This document shows, piece by piece, positions 1 to 8,404 of a stretch of DNA of 64,000 nt. This DNA comes from Trichoplusia ni (Eukaryota > Arthropoda > Insecta > Lepidoptera > Noctuidae). The position numbers were made by a program, and so were the translations under genes. The notes below the pieces were generated by a model, which saw only the letters and a program-made list of their open reading frames with translations, was not told where the DNA came from and made no database searches. Each line of letters opens with the position of its first letter. Position 1 is the stretch's first letter. The DNA is taken from assembly GCF_003590095.1 (NCBI RefSeq), contig NC_039491.1, forward strand, positions 8,184,001 to 8,248,000, given 5' to 3'.

Positions 1-51
1 TAAAAATAATTTAATAGACAAAATGTGAAAACGTCCTTTTCCAAAAAAAAA

Positions 52-210
52 AATCCTTGTGTCGCGGGGGCTTTCACAAACATTTAAGTCGCACAGACTC
101 AGGAAAAGCATTCGTGGATCACACAAACGCTTGCCCTAACCGAGGATGGAATCCGCGACACATCGCGCACTCTAGGATAGGCGTGGTGACGTCAACCACT
201 TGTTAAGTTG
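52..210 (-). mobile_element. tRNA-derived SINE, copy 1 of family A
   Basis: On the minus strand it has a tRNA-like head (agtggttgacgtcaccacg) and a body ending in the segment around tcgtggatcacacaaa and gtcgcgggggctttcacaaa (plus strand). It aligns along its length with the copy at 3536-3712. Confidence 0.65.
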
Positions 211-2310
211 AAAAAATTACTAAATAAGGTTCAAATTATTGTTACTATGGGTATTAGGATATCGGTAGTCCGGCAAGCGAGCTGACGGCGCACCGTAAAG
301 TAATCAGACGCACACACGCGCGCCTCCACGATCGGCTACCGCAGCCCAGCTGAGCATAAATTTCAATTATGACTCGATAAATAATTGTTAATTGAACCAA
401 ATCCAGCCCTTTAACGATAGATAACTTTATTATAATATTAACATCATATATAGGTACCAAAGCTGGGCACAGGCCTCTTCCAGCTATAGGCAAGATTTGA
501 TTTCAGATTCCAATGTTTGCAATCCAGCTTCACGCTGTTTTTCTTTACCGTTTATCAGTGGTGTCTTAAAATAATTAAGCAAGTACTTTGTCGGGATTAA
601 ACTTGAACTTCGTGCATACCTACCAATCCACGCATAGAACCGCAAGGCCACTATGGAAGATAATTTTTGAAGAGTTATAGTAACCATTATTAGATTACTA
701 GATTTTCTGCAAAGAGCAATGTTTGACGGAGTTTTTCAAAAATGTAACATATGTGTACTCAGCAGGGAAAAGTCTTCTTTCTGTCTCAGAACCTTACGTT
801 TTATCATTTACATTTTTCATCTTCAACTCAATTTAGTAGCTACCTTCCGTTTCGGGTCGCCGTATCTGCTTGAGAGTATCCTATGGGATTTCCTAAGTTA
901 GTTTTTCGACGTATAAACTGTCTGAAATATTCAAAACAACGGAATTTAGACAAAGAGCCTTATATTAAAAATATTGTGGGTTTATGGTGATAAAACAAGA
1001 CTATTACTTTATCATACTTTTCAGTGGAAACTATAAACGTTTTTGGGACTTTGGAAAATCGTTTTTGGGCTTATAATTTTACTCTCAAAACCAAACTTGG
1101 ACGCAGTAGCCGTTACACTACAGCGTTAAGTAAGTCTCATGCTACAACTCAGGTCGACATATTAAGAGCACATAGACATAAAAACAAGCGCCACCGTAAC
1201 CAAAAGCCCATCTAGCAAAATTGCCATCCGCTTACTCATTACCGACGGAGGCAACCGCGGGATCCGATATCCCTGCGCACGTGACTAAAGGAAATTGAAA
1301 TCTGTATCGGTACATCGAAATATTGAATGGAAGTCCTACAAACAATTTTAATTATCCACTAATTTCAACTGTCTTTTTGGATAGACAATGAAAAAAGAAA
1401 AAAAATGTGTCAACGTCAAATGAAATTGAAGGAAAACGTTTTAAAAAAAAATGATGATTACTTTTTAAACAATACTCCTGACCAAATCAAAAAACTAAAA
1501 ATATTTAAAAACTGGATGGTACAGAAACGCGAGGCCATATTGTCGTAACGGACTTCTGTTGCATTGTCGTCCAGTTACCTTCTATTCGCGATCGAAGAAG
1601 AATTTACTTAAATCAACTAAGGTCAGATAATCGTATCCCAAGGTTGTAAGAATAACACGTTTATAGGAACGTCCCAATTCTGAACACGCTAAAAAAATCG
1701 TAACCTATGGCTAAAGAACCAGACTAGAGAAGGTGTAGATTTTATGATTAGGAGATAAGTTGTGAGCCACCCTCAGCCGTGTTCGGCGGCTCCCGGGCGG
1801 AACCCTCTTATTATGAGCCTGCACGACTTGATACTTGAACACGTTTGCTTGCCACAATCAAAGAAGTCTTTATTTATTTTCCCATTAGTTAAGAGTAACG
1901 TATAACATTTAGGAATTTAGTTGGCAGTTGATCTCATATTGGGTAAGGCAACGTTTCAAAGGTTTTACGTTTTACACCACGGTTTAAGATGGTCGAAGAG
2001 TCGAGAATCGGGTCGGAAACCTATGCAGATGTATCTTTAAGCGATTATTGGCAACCAGGTTCCCTCAACAAAAATTGTCAGCAAATGCACGCAACAATTT
2101 GATCGTACACTTGAAAAGAATCATTTACTCACAAGCAGTTATAATTAAAGATCAAGCTTTTAATGAAAACAAACTATTTTATTGAGTCATTATTATTTAG
2201 ATTTCTTCATTTTACTGCTTCAAGGACTTTGTGAAATATAAAACTAACGCAAGAATCTAGCATCGATCGCGGTTTACTCACAACACGTCACATCTTTGTT
2301 TGTAATTAAA
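210..2310. other. Non-coding flank upstream of the cluster's left end
   Basis: AT-rich sequence with only short frames. A GC-richer patch at 1764-1835 (gtgttcggcggctcccggg) is not recognised. No further paralogue or relic signal peptide seen. Confidence 0.4.
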
Positions 2311-2345
2311 ACAAAACATATTCATGCAAAATTATAGTATTTATT
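2311..2345 (-). terminator. 3' flank and polyadenylation signal of paralogue 1
   Basis: Canonical AATAAA on the minus strand at 2345-2340, about 90 bases past the stop; an ATTAAA variant lies closer at 2408-2403. The plus-strand block at 2311-2326 (acaaaacatattcatg) recurs exactly at 10953-10968 beyond paralogue 4 and loosely near 7546-7565 beyond paralogue 3, so the duplicated unit includes the 3' flank. Confidence 0.5.
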
Positions 2346-2434
2346 CGAAAAAATAACATTACATCATTTATATATTGGTCATTAATAAAAGAGCACAAAC
2401 TTTTTAATTTTGAGGTACCAGGTGGTGATATCTA

Positions 2435-3085
2435 TTAATTAGTACCGATTTTATAGCAAACTATGGAAGCCTCAGGAGATCCACTAGCTTGCCAACCAGT
2501 TACTTTGCACACATAGCGTTTGTTTATAGGGCTAATCTCTATCGTGTTGGGGCCGAAATACGGTAATTCGAAGCTAACTTCGGCGATCCCGCTTCCATCT
2601 AAGTGGATCTCGAAAGATCCCTTAACGCCTTCTGAATTTTCTTCATCTGTGCTTACCGCTTTAAATTCGGCCGATTTTATCTGGTTGAAAACAATGTTGT
2701 TGACTGTGTACACTTTTTGATCATCTCGCACCCACTGTCCCGAGCTCAGCGCTGAGTTCATGATCTTCCCCTTTCCACCCACATTATTATCGTTTTTGAT
2801 GTCGAAAGTGACAGAATGTAACTCGCTTTGAAACATAGCAAATGTCGCAATACGATTTTCCTCAAATCTTCCAAATCCTGTAATACATTTCATGACTCCC
2901 GTCATAGTAAATTCGCCAGAGGTGACCAAGTTTATGACACATAATATTTTCTCGCAGTCAACCATGCCCGCTACTGCACTCCAGTCCATGCGTTTGGAGC
3001 TGGCGCTGCAATAGGCATCGACATTTGTCGAGGCGAGCAGTACCGCTGCCAAAGCGGCGAAACGGATCACGGATGTGGTCTTCAT
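2435..3085 (-). CDS. Secreted aegerolysin-like protein, paralogue 1 (216 aa)
   Basis: Intronless frame of 216 codons. Residues 1-24 form a signal peptide: MKTT start, Ala/Leu-rich core, VDA cleavage site. Residues 25-75 are a hydrophobic segment with Cys at 26, 44, 49 and 67. Residues about 85-212 match the aegerolysin layout: a strand ending SSGQW (114-118), an acidic loop running into GSFEIH (156-161), PYFGPN (175-180), and a terminal Cys pair (193, 210) that could form a disulfide. The family's usual WGK(F/W) is reduced to SGQW and the GRE motif is lost, so this is a divergent member. Aegerolysins bind specific membrane lipids; the extracellular location follows from the signal peptide, and the ligand is unknown. 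The ATG is chosen because it opens the signal peptide and sits about 50 bp from a TATA box. The product being secreted is near certain; the family call is inference from motifs and from paralogue 4. Confidence 0.8.
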   Translation of the reverse strand: MKTTSVIRFAALAAVLLASTNVDAYCSASSKRMDWSAVAGMVDCEKILCVINLVTSGEFTMTGVMKCITGFGRFEENRIATFAMFQSELHSVTFDIKNDNNVGGKGKIMNSALSSGQWVRDDQKVYTVNNIVFNQIKSAEFKAVSTDEENSEGVKGSFEIHLDGSGIAEVSFELPYFGPNTIEISPINKRYVCKVTGWQASGSPEASIVCYKIGTN

Positions 3086-3096
3086 GGTACGCTTGC

Positions 3097-3176
3097 ACTG
3101 AAATGAATTGTGACACTAAACACTAAACACCCACTTATATATGCGCAGGCTTATCCTGTCTAAACGTTGGTTATCC
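3097..3176 (-). promoter_or_regulatory. Promoter of paralogue 1: two GATAA sites, TATA box, initiator
   Basis: Read on the minus strand: GGATAA at 3176-3171, GATAAG at 3155-3150, TATATAAG at 3141-3134, and a TCA initiator-like triplet near 3112, about 30 bases from the TATA box. This leaves a 5' leader of about 25 bases. The block is shared with paralogues 3 and 4 and, in looser form, with 2. Confidence 0.65.
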
Positions 3177-3384
3177 TTATTTTTGTGGTTAAAAACAAAT
3201 TAATAAGGAATTATTAAATAAATAAAATAATCAGCCGGCTATTTTAGGCATTTGACGAACTCAAAAATAGACTTTTTGTAATCAGAAAATGAATAACTTA
3301 CCTAGATTCAGTATTTAAATAAAACCATTTCCATTCTAATGACATTGAAGAATTGTTGTGCTTTTTCGGCGGAGTGATGATCTG

Positions 3385-3428
3385 CGCAAGATGGCTGGCG
3401 AATATAGGCTGATGATGATGATGATGAT
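3385..3428 (+). repeat. Non-LTR retrotransposon 3' tail with (GAT)6
   Basis: The sequence 'agatggctggcgaatataggct' leads directly into six GAT units at 3411-3428. This arrangement is typical of truncated non-LTR elements in moths. Confidence 0.55.
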
Positions 3429-3535
3429 TTTATGCTTTTTTTTAAATATTGTATGTTACATTTTGAAATCAAGCACCAATTATACTTACATTTGCAGAAA
3501 AATTGTAAGAGTGATTCAATAGCATTATGGAAATT

Positions 3536-3712
3536 AATCCTTTTGTCGCGGGGGTTCACACAAACATACGGGTCACATGCTTCAAGACACCCATACTCAT
3601 GACAAGCATTCGTGGATCCCTCAAATGTCTTACGCGGTGATAGAACCCAAGACACGTCGCGCGCATTGAGTTTGGCGTTGTGACCTCAACCACTCGGCTA
3701 TACGTACAGCCA
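3536..3712 (-). mobile_element. tRNA-derived SINE, copy 2 of family A
   Basis: The minus strand opens with a Leu/Ser-tRNA-like A box (tagccgagtggttga, 3700-3686) and a degenerate B box (gggttctatcac). The remainder matches the copy at 52-210. An open frame at 3308-3655 runs through this element and is not a gene. Confidence 0.7.
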
Positions 3713-4665
3713 GTCTTTACTGTACTGGTATTGAGTAGAAGTTGGACAGTTTTGTCTATTTTTTGTTTGTTACTAGTGTTCCATCTAATGAATAAAGAGT
3801 GTGAAAATCCTGTCCACGTTTTATTTCCATTTTTTTAATTGAGCTTATTATTTTATTTTTTTAGCCTTCCTATCGATAGCTTTACACAGAGAGCTCGTGT
3901 AGTTGTCGTAATTTTCCTGTAACTTTTTAATTTGAGTAGGTAACTTAACATTTCTTTTAACGTAGTCGGTTGAAAGGGGAACAGAGTGAATGAATGATTG
4001 AGATACCAAAGCTAAGCCTATGTAACGAAGATAAAAACTTTAAAGGTATAGAATTCGAAAAAAAATGGAAATCATTTTTTTTGTGAATTCAATATCAGCC
4101 AAGAAATGCAGTTTCTTCAACTCAGAAAACAGCCTATAAGGAACAACTGAGGAAGGAGGGGTCAGGCGTAATTAAGTTAAAAAGGTTAAGCTCGGTTAGT
4201 ACTTAGAATAAATATTAGGAATTATATGATATTATATTTTGCTACATTGTATTATTATCTGGAGCTGGTGTTGAAAGATTACTAAATTGTAACATTTCTT
4301 ATTTTATAACTATCAGAAAATATGGAATAAATTAATGGCCTATTAAGTTAGCGATTCCAAACACCTAGTTCTTTTTCGTTTCTGTGTTTTAGGTAATCTT
4401 CAAAACGACTCGATTTTCGAAGCAGCTGACTCATAAAAAAAAAAAACGTAAAAATATCTATATGATCTTCCAACTATAATATAGCGTGTCTAGCTATGTT
4501 TTTATTTAATCGCAATGTGCATTTGATGGATAAAACAAAAAAATCGTGTACAATATAACATTTATTACACAAACAACATTTCTTATTAAACCTACGTAAA
4601 ACATAACTTGTCGAGGATACAATGTTTGGAAAAAGCATGCATTGGTTATACAAGATTTTAATACT

Positions 4666-5102
4666 CCACCCTCCAAAAGCTACATATAAGTTGTCCTGAA
4701 ATGGTATTTTTGAGCTGAGTCTAAGTTACTTTAGTGTCAAGTTCACCTGTCAAAGTAATTAGTTTTGAGGTGGCTCCTTGATAGTTGATTCGGTTACAAC
4801 CAAGTATACATTGCCAATTTTGTTACAGTTACCAAGCAACTGAACGTTGATATATAAAAATATCGGATTGTATCGCTTTACTAAAATCAACATTACTTTA
4901 TTTGAATACTTAAATACCGAAAATGCCGAATACGTTATTCCTCAAATTGTTCCAGAGATTCAGTTGTAATTAAATAAATGGATGACAACTAACATGTTGC
5001 TTTGTATACACTGATATTTAGAACTTGTACATTAAATAAGAACTTTAGAGAGCTCAAAAATACCAAAACAATGAAAACCTATAAGTAGCTCTTGGAGGGT
5101 GG
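4666..5102. mobile_element. MITE with about 80-bp imperfect inverted repeats, abutting paralogue 2
   Basis: The left end begins ccaccctccaaaagctac (4666 on) and the right end, read in reverse complement from 5102, begins ccaccctccaagagctac. Similarity continues inward about 80 bp and includes an identical 14-base block ggtatttttgagct. Flanks atact / aaact may be a mutated target duplication. No ORF, so non-autonomous; superfamily not identified. The right end stops three bases short of the paralogue 2 stop codon. An AATAAA on the minus strand (4902-4897) lies inside it. Confidence 0.7.
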
Positions 5103-5105
5103 AAA

Positions 5106-5750
5106 CTAAATGAGTGTTTTCCTTTTATGACAAATTATTTCTACAGTCGGGCACCCGCTTGATGTCATACCACTTAGGTTACAAGCATAATTAATAGCAT
5201 GATACGTGATGTCCAGCTGGTTCTGACCCCAATACGGGACTTTGAAGACAACAACGGCAACTTTCTTCCCTCTTTCGTGGATTTCAAAACTACCTTCAAC
5301 TCCAGAACCTTCGTCGCGGCTTCTTGCTGAAAAAGTCACCGATGTCTTGCGATCGAATTTAATATTGTTGATGTTCTTTGCGAATCGACCGCCATACTCC
5401 CATATACCCATAGACAGCACGGTGTTCATAATCACACCCGTTTCATCGACACCCTGACCGTTCATGACTATAAAAGTTACAAATTTATTCGTTTTGGATG
5501 AGATCGCTTGGATACCGTCGATCGTTTTACATTGTATACTCGACGTAACAATAATGCCACCAAAGGTGACAAAGTTAATAAAACTGAATGTTAAATAGAA
5601 GACATTAACTCTTCGCAATCGCTTTAGAGCGTCAACCGTTCGTGGTAGACCGTCTGCATAGTTAGAGCAATAGCCGCTGGCGTCGACAAGTGCGTATGTG
5701 ACTATTGCCGTCACTAAGGCGGCGGAGCGGATTACGGTTGTGGTCTTCAT
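5106..5750 (-). CDS. Secreted aegerolysin-like protein, paralogue 2, most divergent (214 aa)
   Basis: Intronless, 214 codons, with signal peptide 1-24 (MKTTTVIRSAAL start, VDA end). The N-terminal segment 25-78 keeps the hydrophobic stretch (about 47-72) but has only Cys 28 and 74. The domain follows: V-x-FIVMNGQG (91-100), a GIWEYGG turn (115-121) in place of WGKW, GSGVEGSFEIH (148-158), VPYWGQN (172-178), and Cys 190, 200 and 207. The run G-V-E-G-S-F-E-I is close to the aegerolysin G-T-E-G-S-F-D signature. Of the four genes it is the least like the others, in coding sequence and in upstream DNA, so it may be the oldest duplicate. Its C-terminus ends KRKTLI, and a MITE begins three bases beyond the stop codon, so the original 3' end may have been changed by the insertion. 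Function is inferred from family; no ligand or target can be named. Confidence 0.77.
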   Translation of the reverse strand: MKTTTVIRSAALVTAIVTYALVDASGYCSNYADGLPRTVDALKRLRRVNVFYLTFSFINFVTFGGIIVTSSIQCKTIDGIQAISSKTNKFVTFIVMNGQGVDETGVIMNTVLSMGIWEYGGRFAKNINNIKFDRKTSVTFSARSRDEGSGVEGSFEIHERGKKVAVVVFKVPYWGQNQLDITYHAINYACNLSGMTSSGCPTVEIICHKRKTLI

Positions 5751-5792
5751 GATGCGTTTGCACTAAAATAATTTGAAACCCTCAAAACCACA

Positions 5793-5833
5793 TTTATATG
5801 TGCTAGCTTATCGCTTGTTTGAGCAAGTTATCC
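5793..5833 (-). promoter_or_regulatory. Promoter of paralogue 2: two GATAA sites and TATAAA
   Basis: Minus strand: GGATAA at 5833-5828, GATAAG at 5812-5807, TATAAA at 5798-5793, about 45 bases upstream of the ATG. The surrounding sequence has drifted from the other three genes, yet the two GATA sites and the TATA box remain in the same order and at nearly the same spacing, which argues for selection on them. Confidence 0.6.
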
Positions 5834-5954
5834 TCATTTGAATAGACTTCAAGACGCAGGAGGTCATCAATACTTCAGATTTTGTACTTACATAATGCCG
5901 AAAAAGGTTTTCGAATTCAGTTTAATTTTATTGAAAATAGTTCAGGCATTTGTT

Positions 5955-6010
5955 AGGCTATGTCCAGCAGTGGACTACTAAAGGCTGATGATGATGATGA
6001 TGATGGTGAT
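5955..6010 (+). repeat. Non-LTR retrotransposon 3' tail with (GAT)n
   Basis: 'ctatgtccagcagtggact' followed by aaaggct and GAT repeats (5987-6010). It is a 5'-truncated retrotransposon end in the spacer between paralogues 2 and 3. Confidence 0.65.
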
Positions 6011-7545
6011 ATTTTACGGTTGCAATGTAAGCTATAACGGCAGTATTTAATACAATATGGGTATAAGGTTTCGGTTTGACCTGTCTGGCTGCATATTTAT
6101 AATCAAACTGGGCTTATTTATTTAATAACTTATATGGACCTTGCCCATTGAGGACCACCACTTTCTTACTCGTGTAGGAACAAATAAACCTTTAAAAGCA
6201 ATGTTTCACTATTGTCGTCAGTAATCATCCAAAACAGTGAATGTGAACAAACGGAACATCATCTTCTATGTGAGTGTGGTCGGTGACAATACGGACGTCA
6301 CGCCTTATTCAACAGTTGCCATAATACTAATGCCATACCTATTATTTGAATAAAAAAGCTAGCAGCTCTTAATATTATCTTAGGATCTAGGTATATTGTT
6401 AACATATTATACTATCTGTGGCACTTGACAACTGGGTGATACTCAGCTGCTGATGTTTTTTCTTGCTTGCTGTGTAAGGAAGTAGAAAATATATATTTTC
6501 CTTCTCATATTTATGACATTTCGGGTTTTAAGACAGTCAATTGTTTCAGATATATCGAGCGTAACTGCCGAGTTCTCGCTATTTATCATTGCTGATAAAA
6601 GGTGTATCATTGGCATCTGTGGCGTGATAAACCCGTAATAAAAAAGGCTTTTAAATCTCGTGCCGGACTTAAATAGTAAATCCAGCTTTTAAGTACTTTT
6701 ATAGCAAACATAGGTAATAGTTTTGCGTTTGGCAAGTGTCTTGCAACTGCGTATAAAGTTAGCCGAAAAAGTTTCAATGTTGTTGTAAACAAAAAAGGTT
6801 TCAGAACAGTTTGAATAAAGGGCTGGAGTTTGAAGTATTCATAGTTTTATTCCGGTTAAAAACTAACTGTAACAAGATTAGGAACCTTAAAGACCATATT
6901 TTATGGTATGGTATGTTATATCTAATAGACTGTTTTGAGGTGTGTTTAAAGTTACAGTAATGGCTTTAGGTACACGATTCCAAAATGTGTATGGAGAAGA
7001 ACCGGCAGGAAACACCAGAAGATATTATTGTTACATTTATTTAATTGTTAAGCTTATATTGACATTGCATTTATCAGAGTTAGCAACAAGACCTGTTAAA
7101 AATATAATTAAGTAACGAAACGTTATATTTTTGCTAATATAATTTTTATTTAACCAAGTTCCGAATTCAAATGTGGCAACTGCTGAACAGATATAGTTCA
7201 AATGAATTAACATGAAACATTTAACTAACGAGCAAATTTTTAAAGTATTGAATAACAAAAAAATGAATGTTCGTTTTTAGCTCTGCTTAATACCAATGCT
7301 CGGTGTATACATATTTATTTATGTATACACAACATACACAGAGTAAAACACAATTTAAAGAAAAATACATAAACGTACACATACACGGATTATATCGGTA
7401 TAAGTTTATGACATATGTAATTGACAACTTAATAAATGAATGAGATTATATTAAACCATAGTAAATTAAAAAAAAACCCTTCTCTCATTAGTCACATTAT
7501 TTAACCCCATTCAGTAAGCTTTTCATAGTCCTTAACTCTAAGTGA
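6010..7545. other. Spacer between paralogues 2 and 3
   Basis: It holds the retrotransposon relics listed separately. Otherwise AT-rich with no supportable gene; the small frames at 6607-6792 and 7037-7258 have no recognisable content. Confidence 0.4.
6221..6330 (+). pseudogene. Relic of a LINE reverse transcriptase C-terminus
   Basis: From 6239 the frame reads E-C-E-Q-T-E-H-H-L-L-C-E-C-G-R and then a stop. The C-x3-E-x2-x-L-x-C arrangement resembles the zinc-knuckle-like end of non-LTR retrotransposon ORF2 proteins. Only a short stretch survives. Weak but specific-looking. Confidence 0.4.
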
Positions 7546-7572
7546 AACAACATACAATATTCATGCACAAAA

Positions 7573-7578
7573 TTTATT
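7573..7578 (-). terminator. Polyadenylation signal of paralogue 3
   Basis: AATAAA on the minus strand about 30 bases past the stop codon, with the conserved 3' block (atattcatg) just beyond it. Confidence 0.5.
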
Positions 7579-7607
7579 AAAAAAAGATGAAATCGGGTAG
7601 ACACAAT

Positions 7608-8228
7608 TTACTGAGGTACTTTTAAAGAGTAGCAACTGACATCAATAGTGAAATACGGATTGTAATACCAGCTATCGGTACACAAATAATCTGTGTTAAG
7701 TTGTCTGATAATAACTCTTGCGTCTCCATCCAGCGGTGACTCGAATAGCACCTTCGCGATCGGTGCGCCTTCCTCGTGGATCTCGAAATATCCCGCGACA
7801 CCATTGATATTGCCTTCCTGTCCAACTGCTCTAAACTTTGCCGGCTGTTTGTTGAATTCAATATTGTCAACATTCGGCACATCAGCGCCATCCTTTTGCC
7901 ATTTGCCATATTTCATATGAGAGCCCGCGATCGTACCCTTTTCGCTGAGAAATTCACCGTTCTGGACGACGAGGTCAACATAATAATTCCAATCACCCTT
8001 TGCGTAAGTTATTGCCCGTGACCTACTTGTAATGCAAGATAATATTGATGTCATAGAAATGTTACCCGTCAAAACTAAATTAACAAGGCACATTACTATG
8101 TTGAGGGCATTTTTTGGCGACGGACGCTCCTTGAGGTCAAAGTCGTCGATTTTCCAGGCGTCAACATTTGCCGAGGCGAGCAGTACCGCTGCCAAAGCGG
8201 CAAACCGGATTACGGACGTGGTCTTCAT
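7608..8228 (-). CDS. Secreted aegerolysin-like protein, paralogue 3 (206 aa)
   Basis: Intronless, 206 codons. Signal peptide 1-24 is identical in protein and in DNA to that of paralogue 4. Residues 35-65 form a hydrophobic segment with Cys 47 and 65 and a possible N-glycosylation site (N56-I-S), differing from paralogue 4 at three positions. The aegerolysin-like domain (about 78-202) has YGKWQKDG (107-114), GQEGNINGVAGYFEIHEEG (136-154), a PLDGD segment replacing the usual P-(W/F/Y)-G-N, and Cys 183 and 199. In this domain identity to paralogue 4 drops to a minority of residues. The DNA shared with paralogue 4 around the start of the gene is about 80 bp without a mismatch, including silent sites, which points to gene conversion or recent partial duplication. 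A canonical AATAAA lies about 30 bases past the stop. Likely a secreted lipid-binding protein; the specific role is unknown. Confidence 0.8.
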   Translation of the reverse strand: MKTTSVIRFAALAAVLLASANVDAWKIDDFDLKERPSPKNALNIVMCLVNLVLTGNISMTSILSCITSRSRAITYAKGDWNYYVDLVVQNGEFLSEKGTIAGSHMKYGKWQKDGADVPNVDNIEFNKQPAKFRAVGQEGNINGVAGYFEIHEEGAPIAKVLFESPLDGDARVIIRQLNTDYLCTDSWYYNPYFTIDVSCYSLKVPQ

Positions 8229-8276
8229 CCTATGCTTGCACCGAAATGAATTGTAACACTAAGCTCTAAGCACCCA

Positions 8277-8319
8277 TTTATATATGCGCAGGCTTATCCT
8301 GTCTAAATGCAAGTTATCC
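8277..8319 (-). promoter_or_regulatory. Promoter of paralogue 3: two GATAA sites and TATATAAA
   Basis: Minus strand: GGATAA at 8319-8314, GATAAG at 8298-8293, TATATAAA at 8284-8277. Flanking bases are close to those of paralogues 1 and 4; similarity continues upstream to about 8405. Confidence 0.65.
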
Positions 8320-8404
8320 TTATTTTTGTGGTTAAAACAAGTTACTGAGAATTAATTGGATAGTACTTAATATAATTAATCCGATATTTTGGGCACATGA
8401 CGAA

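Noticed and set aside
3308..3655. 115-codon minus-strand frame
   Set aside because: Runs through a SINE and a (GAT)n tail; the Ser run is the translated microsatellite.
7622..8256. Several frames overlapping paralogue 3 on both strands
   Set aside because: They are shadows of the coding sequence; the same holds for frames opposite the other three paralogues.
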